Shown: positions 1 through 6,645 of the stretch, one piece after another | Numbering within the stretch: the first letter of the stretch is position 1 | Layout: the number at the start of each line of letters is the position of its first letter | Source of the DNA: an uncultured Lachnospiraceae bacterium | Lineage (GTDB): Bacteria > Bacillota > Clostridia > Lachnospirales > Lachnospiraceae | NCBI GenBank assembly: GCA_902782655.1 | Contig: CACZNY010000005.1 | Location: forward strand, 1-7,558 | Direction of reading: 5' to 3' | DNA length: 7,558 bases | Notes under the pieces: generated by a model | What the model was told of the DNA's origin: nothing | Database searches by the model: none | What the model saw: only the letters and a program-made list of their open reading frames with translations | Program-made: the position numbers and the translations under genes

Positions 1-2798
1 GATGCAGGCGCCGCGGGGCTTTCCATCTCGGTATCCTTGTCAGGAGAAACGACGACATACTTATCCTTTGTATTATCGCCCGAAAACTGTATAAGGTACT
101 GTATCCCCTCTCCCTTTTTCTCAGGCTCTGCATGAAGAGTCCACTTTACCGTGTCCCCGCTTCCCACGGAGGCCTGAGCCGGTGTTACCGCAAGGCTTTT
201 AAGCTTAGTGTAGGTCCAGATATCCTCCCCTGTGCCGGCTGTCCTTGAAGCATTGAAGACCTCTCCCGATCTTACCGCCGAGGAATCCCTGTATGATCCC
301 GTATGACCTCCGACACTGCTGCCGATCCTTATCCTTGTCGTGACCTCCTTCTGGCCCTCAGGTGTGGAGAAGGTTCCCTTCATGGAAGCCTTACCGGTAT
401 TCTGCACCTCGCCCCGGGTTGCGATATCGGAAAGAGCGATCACGCCGTTTCCGCTGTTTATGATCTTTCCGCCCCAGTCACTGAGGATCATTTCTTCAAA
501 ATAAGGGCTTACATCACTTTTCTTATCTCCGGTACGTCCGTTGCTCGTGATCTCAAAATCAGCCGTGCGTATGCTTCCGGTGTTCTCGATCAGCGCACCG
601 TCATAATTCTGGAAATCGCTTCTCTCCGGATAGCCCAGATTTATCCTCTCCTCAGTGACGGTGGGAGCATCCTGGGAAGCCGTTATCGGGATCACGACCT
701 CGTCCACGGCAGTCATAAAGACATTCCCGTTATTTTTCAGTGTCGCATAATTATAAATGTAGCCGGGGATAAGTACGAGGTCGCCGTTATTCACAAAGAC
801 TGCATCGGGATACCTTTTCCCCTCGTCACCCACGCCGTTGGCCAGTATTCCTCCATTAGTCTTGCCCTGGGTGATATCATCCTTCCAGGAGAGCTGCATG
901 CCCCTGTGATAGGTAAAGCTGCCCTTGTCGGGATCCACGGAAACTATGGCATCCTCATAGCTGCCGTTATTGACTATGGTTCCATAATTATAAAGGCTGC
1001 CGTTAACGAGCACACAGCCGTTATTGGTAAGAGTACCTCTCTCCCCTATGGTGAGTCTGGCATCCTTATAATCCCTCGTTATCGTTCCGGCATCCGCTCC
1101 TTCCGCCTTGCCTTCCTTGCCCTCTACGGTTATCACGCCGTTATTTACGATCTCACCGCCGTTTTCCACGGTGAGGACTCCGTTTTTGTAGTTGATATCG
1201 TCCTTGGGCACGGATCCTGCGGAGATAGAGGCTGCATCATATTCAACCTCCACCTGACAGGTTCTGTCTATCACGAGCTTACCGTTGTCTATTACCGACA
1301 TGCTGGCATTGTTGCCTACCGCCAGCTCCGCGCCCGTGGTATTTGAATCATCCTTGATGGTAAGCGTGGCATTTTTGACGGTAAGACCCGCGAGATCCTT
1401 ATCCTTATGGTTCGCTATCTGGATATCAAAGCTGTTTACGTCCAGCACCACCTCACGGTCCTTCACGCCTTCCGTATCCTCCACGATAAGGCCCTCCAGT
1501 ACGGGAACCTCTAACATAAGGCGGATGGTGTGCTTATTGAATTTCTGATAGTCCATGGCCCTTCTTAAGGACCAGTATTCCTTTTCGGTGGAGGTATCAT
1601 CTATCGTCTCATCCACCATTACCTCAAGCTCGAGGTCATCGCCCTTCACCACGTAGCTTGTGATATCTGCGTCCTTAAGCCCGGCCTCCTTAGCCTTTGC
1701 TTCGTTATAGTACTTATCCAGTATCATGGACTGGGCTGTCTTCACCGTCCCGCCGGTGGTCTGATCCGCTATGACCTCCCTGGTCTCCACATTTCTTACC
1801 TGGCCTGTCGCGGCATCCCACTCTATGGAAGGATCGTAATCAGAGGTCTGATCCACATAGAAGCTTATGGGAAAATCAGCGCTGACCGCCTCCGAGGTTC
1901 CCTTATCCGCTCCGGCGACAATTGTACCGGAGGACATCATGATGATATCTACATAGGGGGTATCGGGAGTAAGCCCGTCCTTATCCTTAAGGGCTGCGGC
2001 ATTTCCCGAAAGGGCATAGCAGCCCGCCACGGTTCCGGTATTATCGATGAAACGTACCCTTCCGTCAGCTGTCTGCATTCCTACCGCAGTGAGCATCGCC
2101 TTATTCTCCGCTGAGATCATATGCAGATAGCTGCCCTCCGGCGCGTCCTTTATAAGATCGCTCACATCCACGCGCACTATCACATAGGTACCGTCGAAGC
2201 CTGATATCTTCGTATGAGTACCGTTTCCGTTGGCATTCGCCTCTTCGATAAGACTGTATCTGAATTCCGTATAGGGAGCACATATGGGTTTATCGCTTAT
2301 TTTCTCAAATTCGATCTTCGAGCCGTCACAGACCCGTTTTTCGAAGGGAACGGCCGCCCCCTGTATGATGGCAGGCGACTCCGTGGTGGGAGCACTCTGA
2401 AGATTCTGCTTTGCTATGCTGGGGATACCGAGGGTTGCACTGCTCTTATTATCCCCCTTCACAGCCTTTACGGAATAAACACCTGGCAGCTCTGCCTTAT
2501 TTATGATCCCGGCATTTGCAGTATAAGTATGGCTGTAGGATGCGGTAAATCCGGGGAAGTTCCCGCTGTCTCCTCCCACATCGCCTTCAGCGTTCAGCCG
2601 CGCCTTCCCGACATTCCCGTTTTCTGAGACCACGGCCTCTTCGATCCCATCCTCTGACAGAGCGGTCTCTTCGTCACCGCTTACCGGAGCCGCGTACTTT
2701 ACGCTCCCGGCAAAAGCTTCCCCGGGCATGGCACAAAAAACCATCACCGCCGAAAGCAGAACGGCGAGCAGCCTTAGGCGATCCTTACTTCTTTCCAT
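1..2798 (-). CDS. Secreted cell-surface protein with beta-helix-like NNG repeats (C-terminus beyond window)
   Basis: The frame is open from an ATG at 2798 to the window edge: 932 codons plus two bases, without a stop. GGAGGG lies 6 bases before the ATG. The first 30 residues form a signal peptide: basic MERSKDRLR, a hydrophobic core, and a cleavage site after AFA. A Cys lies in the core but lacks a good lipobox, so signal peptidase I is likelier than lipoprotein processing. Residues about 30-460 are not recognised. From about 460 to 840 the chain resembles right-handed beta-helix rungs: LTVKNATLTIKDD, LAVGNNASMSVIDNGKLVI, TLTNNG, YNYGTIVNNG, YNYATLKNNG, ENTGSI, INSGNGVI and QNTGKA. Residues about 865-920 (LKSLAVTPAQASVGSGDTV) look like an Ig-like beta-sandwich. 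An adhesin or wall-associated surface role is inferred; any anchor (LPXTG, SLH, choline-binding) would be off the window. Reading frame confidence is high, function confidence low. Confidence 0.85.
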   Translation of the reverse strand, partial: MERSKDRLRLLAVLLSAVMVFCAMPGEAFAGSVKYAAPVSGDEETALSEDGIEEAVVSENGNVGKARLNAEGDVGGDSGNFPGFTASYSHTYTANAGIINKAELPGVYSVKAVKGDNKSSATLGIPSIAKQNLQSAPTTESPAIIQGAAVPFEKRVCDGSKIEFEKISDKPICAPYTEFRYSLIEEANANGNGTHTKISGFDGTYVIVRVDVSDLIKDAPEGSYLHMISAENKAMLTAVGMQTADGRVRFIDNTGTVAGCYALSGNAAALKDKDGLTPDTPYVDIIMMSSGTIVAGADKGTSEAVSADFPISFYVDQTSDYDPSIEWDAATGQVRNVETREVIADQTTGGTVKTAQSMILDKYYNEAKAKEAGLKDADITSYVVKGDDLELEVMVDETIDDTSTEKEYWSLRRAMDYQKFNKHTIRLMLEVPVLEGLIVEDTEGVKDREVVLDVNSFDIQIANHKDKDLAGLTVKNATLTIKDDSNTTGAELAVGNNASMSVIDNGKLVIDRTCQVEVEYDAASISAGSVPKDDINYKNGVLTVENGGEIVNNGVITVEGKEGKAEGADAGTITRDYKDARLTIGERGTLTNNGCVLVNGSLYNYGTIVNNGSYEDAIVSVDPDKGSFTYHRGMQLSWKDDITQGKTNGGILANGVGDEGKRYPDAVFVNNGDLVLIPGYIYNYATLKNNGNVFMTAVDEVVIPITASQDAPTVTEERINLGYPERSDFQNYDGALIENTGSIRTADFEITSNGRTGDKKSDVSPYFEEMILSDWGGKIINSGNGVIALSDIATRGEVQNTGKASMKGTFSTPEGQKEVTTRIRIGSSVGGHTGSYRDSSAVRSGEVFNASRTAGTGEDIWTYTKLKSLAVTPAQASVGSGDTVKWTLHAEPEKKGEGIQYLIQFSGDNTKDKYVVVSPDKDTEMESPAAPA

Positions 2799-2804
2799 AG
2801 ATTT

Positions 2805-2810
2805 CCCTCC
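2805..2810 (-). promoter_or_regulatory. Ribosome binding site of the surface protein gene
   Basis: GGAGGG is placed 6 bases before the ATG at 2798. It fixes the start directly ahead of a canonical signal peptide. Confidence 0.8.
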
Positions 2811-2944
2811 AAAAACAATACAATACAAACCGGTGCCCTAAGTCAAAAGCTGTCTGCGCATCATTTGACCCAACAATATTTATTTCGGCTTTGATACAGT
2901 TTCAGTTTAGCATAATGACATACCGGCAGGAAGTTTTTTTCAGT

Positions 2945-2981
2945 TAAAGCAAACGCCAAAACTCTTTTCGTTCTGGCGTTT
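2945..2981 (-). terminator. Possible intrinsic terminator
   Basis: AAACGCCA (2981-2974) pairs with TGGCGTTT (2958-2951). After one mismatch, AAC/GTT continues the stem and closes a 7-base loop. On the minus strand the stem ends in TTT and is followed by GCTTTAA, a broken U-tract. The site lies about 125 bases after the stop of the CbiE/CbiT-like gene, so it could end that transcript before the surface protein gene. The weak tail keeps confidence moderate. It could also be a leader hairpin of the surface protein mRNA. Confidence 0.4.
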
Positions 2982-3010
2982 ACTGCATCGGCTTCCGGCC
3001 GCTGAAACCG

Positions 3011-3052
3011 GTATATTTACTTACAAAAGACAGTATACTACCCCCTTGTAAG
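3011..3052. promoter_or_regulatory. Operator-like dyad with GTATA/TATAC and CTTACAA/TTGTAAG arms
   Basis: GTATA (3011-3015) and TATAC (3034-3038) form an imperfect 28-bp dyad with internal CTT...AAG pairing. CTTACAA (3020-3026) is also repeated inverted as TTGTAAG (3046-3052), and AGTATACT (3032-3039) is itself palindromic. The wording (GTATAC, CTTACAAAAG) resembles operators of HxlR-family winged-helix regulators as I recall them. No HxlR gene or typical reductase target lies alongside. It could control the surface protein gene or be a relic. Confidence 0.3.
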
Positions 3053-3106
3053 ACCCCGCTGAGATTTCAAAGCAAATCCGGGCGCATCCTTTGCCGGAGC
3101 TTTACT

Positions 3107-4006
3107 CTATCTTCTTGCGGTTATTATCCAGGGAGCCGGCTGGTTTTCAAAGACATTTTTGGACGTAAGCCTTGATACCGCGATCTGGATGATATTCACA
3201 TCAGTAAGACCGTAGCCGGCGAGTATATCGCGCATGGAAGCTGCCGCCTTGAAGTCAAGGGTATAGATGACGAATTCCATTTCGGGATTCAGACCCGTAA
3301 GATAGGACATCTCCTGCTCGAAGCTTGCCGAGACCACGAGCATCGCAGTGTCCGGGACAGGCAGTCCGTCCATTGTATCGGCTCCTGCGTGATCCACTAT
3401 GATGACATTCTGGAGACCGAACTGGTTCACGTTCTCCTCCATGGTCTCCCTGTCGCTTTCCTTATATTCCACTGCGATGACCGTACCCTCTCCGCTTATC
3501 ATCGCAGCCTCCACTGCTATGGACTCGCCGGAGATGACGCAGAGATTCTTTTGCTCATCTATCTTCATTTTGGAAAGGAGGACGGAGCGTATCTCGCTCC
3601 CCACGTACTTCACCGAGCCGGATGCGAATTTTTTATTATCCATGCCGAATTTCACGGTGCTTCTGGCATTGGGATTAAGCACTATCATTCCTGCGGAAGC
3701 ATTGATCCCGCGGTCGATCATGGCTGACACCGGATCCCGCTTTATCTCTCCTATAGGCTCCGAGCCCTCGTTATATATGACCTCGCAGTCTCCGAGGCCC
3801 ACCGTCCACATCTTGTAGAAGATGTCCTTATTCCCCGCCTCGGTAAAGACAAGGACAGTCCTGTGGGACTCCACCGTGGGTATCAGGTTCTTATTCTTCC
3901 TCGTGATATCAAGGATCTTTACATGCTCCAGATCAATGTCCGTATTATCGGAAAAATACTGAAGCCAGGAGATGATGTGCTTATTCGTGAAAAGTCTGTT
4001 TTCCAT
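3107..4006 (-). CDS. Degenerate CbiE-CbiT (CobL)-like protein
   Basis: A 299-residue soluble protein. Residues about 125-299 follow the CbiT (cobalt-precorrin-6B C15-methyltransferase) layout: VGSEIRSVLLSKMKI matches the family's TKREVRALALSKL region, then a Rossmann-like stretch with VEAAMISGEGTVIAVE, and a tail with IAVSRL and FENQPAPWIITA. Residues about 48-115 (VLVFTEAGNK, VGLGDCEVIYNE, IVLNPNA) match the second half of CbiE. CobL fusions have about 400 residues; here the first CbiE half is replaced by about 45 unrelated residues. The SAM-binding motif, usually DxGxGxGxxxIEAA, reads LCVISGESIAVEAA (155-168), without the acidic residue and most glycines, so methyltransferase activity is doubtful. 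No other cobalamin gene is in view. The start is the ATG at 4006, preceded by AGGGGGG; an in-frame TTG at 4030 lacks such a site. Homology is likely; function is unknown. Confidence 0.75.
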   Translation of the reverse strand: MENRLFTNKHIISWLQYFSDNTDIDLEHVKILDITRKNKNLIPTVESHRTVLVFTEAGNKDIFYKMWTVGLGDCEVIYNEGSEPIGEIKRDPVSAMIDRGINASAGMIVLNPNARSTVKFGMDNKKFASGSVKYVGSEIRSVLLSKMKIDEQKNLCVISGESIAVEAAMISGEGTVIAVEYKESDRETMEENVNQFGLQNVIIVDHAGADTMDGLPVPDTAMLVVSASFEQEMSYLTGLNPEMEFVIYTLDFKAAASMRDILAGYGLTDVNIIQIAVSRLTSKNVFENQPAPWIITARR

Positions 4007-4013
4007 GGATGTT

Positions 4014-4020
4014 CCCCCCT
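4014..4020 (-). promoter_or_regulatory. Ribosome binding site deciding the CbiE/CbiT-like start
   Basis: AGGGGGG ends 7 bases before the ATG at 4006. It lies inside the longer open frame that begins with TTG at 4030, so it favours the 299-residue protein over a 307-residue one. Confidence 0.7.
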
Positions 4021-4051
4021 TAGGATACAAATACGCTTCCTTAGCAGCATG

Positions 4052-4186
4052 TTTACATAATCATTTTATCGTAAACCTTTTATGTTGACACTTTATGTAA
4101 ATTCTTTATGTAAATATTTTATGTAATGTTTTTATGTCAATATCTTTATGTTAACAATTTCCGTGTTTCGTATGATTTATGTTAAC
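4052..4186. repeat. AT-rich array of imperfect 13-bp direct repeats (TTTATGT core)
   Basis: On the plus strand the exact heptamer TTTATGT begins at 4079, 4092, 4105, 4118, 4131, 4145 and 4176. The steps are 13, 13, 13, 13, 14 and 31 bases. Degenerate units keep the register: TTTACAT at 4052, TTTATCGT at 4065, and TTTCCGT at 4158 inside the long gap. The commonest unit is TTTATGTAAAT plus two variable bases. Read on the minus strand the core is TTnACATAAA, an almost palindromic TTTA-CA-TAAA, as expected for a dimeric protein site. The two outermost exact copies on the high-coordinate side share TTTATGTTAAC, and the last overlaps the TAA stop of the oxidoreductase beta gene. The array spans the gap before the CbiE/CbiT-like gene and includes its candidate promoter. 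It has no spacers of the length or diversity of a CRISPR. A cluster of regulator sites is the simplest reading. Confidence 0.85.
4063..4091 (-). promoter_or_regulatory. Candidate sigma-A type promoter inside the 13-bp repeat array
   Basis: On the minus strand GTGTCA (4091-4086, four of six matches to TTGACA) is followed after 17 bases by TAAAAT (4068-4063, five of six matches to TATAAT). Transcription would start near 4056, giving a leader of about 50 bases before the ATG at 4006. The elements overlap units of the repeat array. The region is very AT-rich, so chance matches are easy. Confidence 0.4.
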
Positions 4187-5117
4187 TGCATTTTGCCAGC
4201 AGCTCCTCCCATTTCCGGTCCACGTATTCCTGCGCTGCCTCTATCGTCCATTCATTTCCGGGTCTGAAGCAGTGGGCGAAGCGCCCCTGCAGCCTCATGA
4301 ATTCTTCTACCGGAAGCTTTTTGGCGGGCTCGTAGGTCAGCCTGTATTCTCCCTCCACCACCTCATACAGCGGCCACACGCAGGTCTCAATGGCTGCCCT
4401 GCAGATATCGATAAGGTTCTCGGAGGGATACTGCCATCCTCTCGGACAGGGAGTCAGTACGTTCACGAAGGTAGGTCCTTCCGTATATATGGCCCTGTGC
4501 GCCTTTTCATGGAAGTCCTTAAGATTTCCGAAAAGAGTGGTCTGCGCCACATAGGGTGAGCCGTGTGCCACCATTATGGCGGTCAGATCCTTCTGCTCCT
4601 GCTTCTTTCCTACGGATTCCAGTCCGGCAGGAGTAGTAGTCGCCGAGGCAAATCTCGGAGTCGCCGAGGATCTCTGGGTGCCCGTATTCATGTAGGCATT
4701 ATTGTCATAGCAGAAGTAGGTAAGGTCATGCCCTCTCTCAAAGCCTCCCGAAAGAGACTGGAAGCCGATATCATAGGTTCCGCCGTCCCCGCCGATGCAG
4801 AGTATCTTCACCTTCTGATCCTCAGGTATCCTGCCCTTCTTTTTCATGACGCGAAGAGCCGCCTCCACTCCCGAGGCCGTGGATGTTGCATTTTCAAAGG
4901 CTGTATGGATATAGGAGTCCTCCCAGGCCGTGAAGGGATACTGGAAGGAGGAGACCTCAAGGCAGCCCGTGGCGTTGCATATCACGGCTCTGTCCTTTTC
5001 ATCCACTGCCCTCATCATCCCGCGGCACACTATCCCCGCCGCGCATCCCGCGCAAAGCCTGTGTCCCGCATGGAAGCGCTCCGGTTTGCTGAGTTCTTTT
5101 TTCAGATTATATGCCAT
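4182..5117 (-). CDS. porB: Pyruvate/2-oxoacid:ferredoxin oxidoreductase, beta subunit
   Basis: A 311-residue cytoplasmic subunit that binds thiamine diphosphate and the cluster nearest to it, and helps convert 2-oxoacid plus CoA to acyl-CoA, CO2 and reduced ferredoxin. The cofactor motif is clear: GGDGGTYDIGFQ (109-120) leading to DNNAYMNTGTQ (138-148). Four cysteines typical of the PorB [4Fe-4S] site are present: C22 and C25 (LCAGCAAG), C52 (NATGCLEV) and C224 (LTPCPRGW). The length is normal for the family. The ATG at 5117 lies 3 bases after the alpha-subunit stop, and its binding site GAGGT lies inside the end of the alpha gene, so translation is probably coupled. The TAA stop touches the 13-bp repeat array, and no intrinsic terminator follows. 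Pyruvate is the likeliest substrate, but 2-ketoisovalerate and related enzymes share this layout. Confidence 0.93.
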   Translation of the reverse strand: MAYNLKKELSKPERFHAGHRLCAGCAAGIVCRGMMRAVDEKDRAVICNATGCLEVSSFQYPFTAWEDSYIHTAFENATSTASGVEAALRVMKKKGRIPEDQKVKILCIGGDGGTYDIGFQSLSGGFERGHDLTYFCYDNNAYMNTGTQRSSATPRFASATTTPAGLESVGKKQEQKDLTAIMVAHGSPYVAQTTLFGNLKDFHEKAHRAIYTEGPTFVNVLTPCPRGWQYPSENLIDICRAAIETCVWPLYEVVEGEYRLTYEPAKKLPVEEFMRLQGRFAHCFRPGNEWTIEAAQEYVDRKWEELLAKCS

Positions 5118-5120
5118 GGC

Positions 5121-6308
5121 TTATACCTCACCTCTCTGGCCCATATGAGTGTAGACAGGCCCAGTCTCTCCTCCGGAAGCTATATCCGAAAGCCTTGCGA
5201 ATACGCTTTCGGCAGCCTTCACCGTGAAATCCCTTCCGCCCAGTCCGTATACGATATCTATGATCTTAGGGCGCTTTTCAAGATTGATGCAGGCAGAAGC
5301 CGTCTCCGCAAAGAGCGGTCCTCCGCAGGAGGAAAAGCCCTCGCTCTTATCCATTACGGCTGCAGCCCTGCAGTTCTTCAGAGCCTGTGCCAGCTCTTCC
5401 CCGGGGAAGGGTCTGAAGACCCTGAGCTTTATAAGTCCTGCCCTGATCCCTCTGCTCCTTAGTCCGTCCACCGCAGCCTTGGCCGTGCCCGCTGACGATC
5501 CCATGATCACCATCGCGATATCCGCGTCCTCCATCCTGTATTCCTCGAAGAAGCCGTAGCTGCGCCCGAAGGTTTTCTCAAAATCAGAAGCCACCTCCAG
5601 TATCACCTTCTTTGCCCGCTTCATGGCTTCCGCCTGGGCTACCCTGGCCTCCATGTAATAGGCCGATATGCCATAGGGGCCTGCCGCGAGGGGTTCGCTC
5701 TGATTCAGAAGATAATGCCGAGGCTCATATTTCCCGACGAAGGCCTTCACCGCCTCATCCTCTTCAAGCTCGATATTCTCTATGGCATGGGAGGTGATGA
5801 AGCCGTCCTCGCAGACCATGAGCGGAAGTCTCACATCGGGATGCTCCGCTATCCGGTGCGCCATCAGATAATTATCATATACCTCCTGGTTATTCTCTCC
5901 GTACAGCTGTATGAAGCCGGAATCCCGCTCGGCCATGGAGTCCGAATAGTCATGGTTTATATTGATGGGTCCGGTCAGAGCCCTGCAGGAAACGGCTATG
6001 ACTACTGGAAGCCGCATGGATGCCGCCACATAGAGCATCTCATTCATGAAGGAAAGTCCCGCGGACGAAGTAGCAGTCACTGCCCTGCATCCGGCAGCCT
6101 CCGCACCCACACAGGCGGAAAGGGCCGAATGCTCGCTTTCCATACAGACAAACTCTGTTTCCACCAGACCGTCAGCCACATACTGGGCGTAGTACTGGGG
6201 TATCTCCGTAGAAGGAGTGATGGGAAACATGGCGAATACGTCAGGCTCTATCTGCCGCATGGCCGTTGCTATAGCCTCGTTTCCCGAAAGACGTTCTCTA
6301 ATACTCAT
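5121..6308 (-). CDS. porA: Pyruvate/2-oxoacid:ferredoxin oxidoreductase, alpha subunit
   Basis: The 395-residue catalytic partner of the beta subunit. The family signature FPITPSTEIP is at residues 28-37. MESEHSA (56-62) carries the Glu (E59) expected to contact the thiamine ring, followed by the conserved TATSSAGLSFMNEML. SCRALTGPIN (106-115) has the Arg that in pyruvate:ferredoxin oxidoreductases helps hold the substrate. The second half (about 250-395) fits the transketolase C-terminal-like domain, with IMGSSAGTAKAAVDGLRSRG and LIKLRVFRPFP. The start is the ATG at 6308, with AGAGGA 9 bases before it. An upstream ATG at 6316 is out of frame, only 1 base from that site, and encodes three codons ending over the true start. 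The 43-base gap from the delta gene contains a small hairpin (AGCC-GGAA-GGCT, 6350-6339) with a GNRA-type loop. No missing key residue was seen. Confidence 0.94.
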   Translation of the reverse strand: MSIRERLSGNEAIATAMRQIEPDVFAMFPITPSTEIPQYYAQYVADGLVETEFVCMESEHSALSACVGAEAAGCRAVTATSSAGLSFMNEMLYVAASMRLPVVIAVSCRALTGPININHDYSDSMAERDSGFIQLYGENNQEVYDNYLMAHRIAEHPDVRLPLMVCEDGFITSHAIENIELEEDEAVKAFVGKYEPRHYLLNQSEPLAAGPYGISAYYMEARVAQAEAMKRAKKVILEVASDFEKTFGRSYGFFEEYRMEDADIAMVIMGSSAGTAKAAVDGLRSRGIRAGLIKLRVFRPFPGEELAQALKNCRAAAVMDKSEGFSSCGGPLFAETASACINLEKRPKIIDIVYGLGGRDFTVKAAESVFARLSDIASGGETGPVYTHMGQRGEV

Positions 6309-6317
6309 ATGATCATA

Positions 6318-6323
6318 TCCTCT
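6318..6323 (-). promoter_or_regulatory. Ribosome binding site of the alpha subunit gene
   Basis: AGAGGA sits 9 bases before the ATG at 6308 and only 1 base before the out-of-frame ATG at 6316. It therefore selects the 6308 start. Confidence 0.65.
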
Positions 6324-6351
6324 TTCTTTCCGTTACGCAGCCTTCCGGCTT

Positions 6352-6645
6352 TCACCGGATCTCTATCGCCATAAAGGGACAGACTTTGACGCAGATGCCG
6401 CAGCCCTTGCAGTGATCCAGATCAAACTCCCCTCTTTTATCGTCCTTTACCGGGATAGAGGAATCAGGACAGAAGGGCACGCACAGCAGGCACTGCTTGC
6501 ATTTTTCCTCTATCCATTCAGGGGTTTTAGACCTCCATTCCCCGGTCTTCGTAAGCCGGCTGGTCCCGGGCTCGTAGATCTCACAGCCCGTAGTCATCTC
6601 CTGCCACTCTATCTTTTCATTTATTTCCGCTGCTTTTGTAGCCAT
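6352..6645 (-). CDS. porD: Pyruvate/2-oxoacid:ferredoxin oxidoreductase, delta subunit (2x[4Fe-4S] ferredoxin)
   Basis: The 97-residue electron-transfer subunit. Two bacterial-ferredoxin motifs follow one another: C49, C52, C55 and C59-Pro, then C79, C82, C85 and C89-Pro. They predict two [4Fe-4S] clusters that relay electrons from the beta-subunit cluster to external ferredoxin. The first 45 residues carry the usual PorD leader region (GTSRLTKTGEWRSKTP), which docks on the other subunits in this family. The ATG at 6645 overlaps the TGA of the gamma gene by one base (TGATG), so translation is probably coupled. AAGGAGGT lies 9 bases upstream, inside the gamma coding sequence. A longer in-frame reading from a GTG at 6681 lacks support, because it would start well inside the gamma gene ahead of this site. 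Confidence 0.93.
   Translation of the reverse strand: MATKAAEINEKIEWQEMTTGCEIYEPGTSRLTKTGEWRSKTPEWIEEKCKQCLLCVPFCPDSSIPVKDDKRGEFDLDHCKGCGICVKVCPFMAIEIR

Larger units (their letters stand above)
2799..3106. other. Intergenic region between the surface protein and CbiE/CbiT-like genes
   Basis: These 308 bases hold no convincing gene on either strand. On the minus strand, just after the stop codon at 3107, is a weak GC hairpin (TCCGG/CCGGA, 3077-3098, 12-base loop) followed by TTTGCTTT. Then come a dyad at 3011-3052 and a stronger hairpin at 2951-2981. The promoter of the surface protein gene should lie between about 2870 and 3000, but none is clear. The best pair is CTGAAA (2905-2900) and TAAATA (2882-2877) with a 17-base spacer, which is a poor match at -10. 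TTGACT at 2846-2841 is a good -35, but its only properly spaced -10 would put the transcript start on the ribosome binding site. Confidence 0.6.

Noticed and set aside
303..1346. Long plus-strand open frame of 347 codons, and a second at 1285-1548
   Set aside because: They lie opposite the continuous minus-strand surface protein frame, which has a signal peptide and ribosome binding site. The plus-strand translations show no domain and no good binding site.
2817..2846. TTGACT / TGTATT promoter with an 18-base spacer before the surface protein gene
   Set aside because: It would start the transcript on the ribosome binding site at 2805-2810, leaving no usable leader.
4007..4030. TTG start adding eight residues to the CbiE/CbiT-like protein
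   Set aside because: AGGGGGG lies between this codon and the ATG at 4006, so the ATG is the better start.
4052..4186. CRISPR array or replication origin reading of the 13-bp repeats
   Set aside because: The units are 13 bp without unique spacers of CRISPR length and no cas gene is near. No cluster of TTATCCACA boxes or dnaA/rep gene accompanies the AT-rich units.
4563..5462. Plus-strand open frames opposite the alpha and beta subunit genes (4563-5462, 5715-6374)
   Set aside because: They are antisense shadows of clearly recognisable porA and porB genes, and the products resemble nothing.
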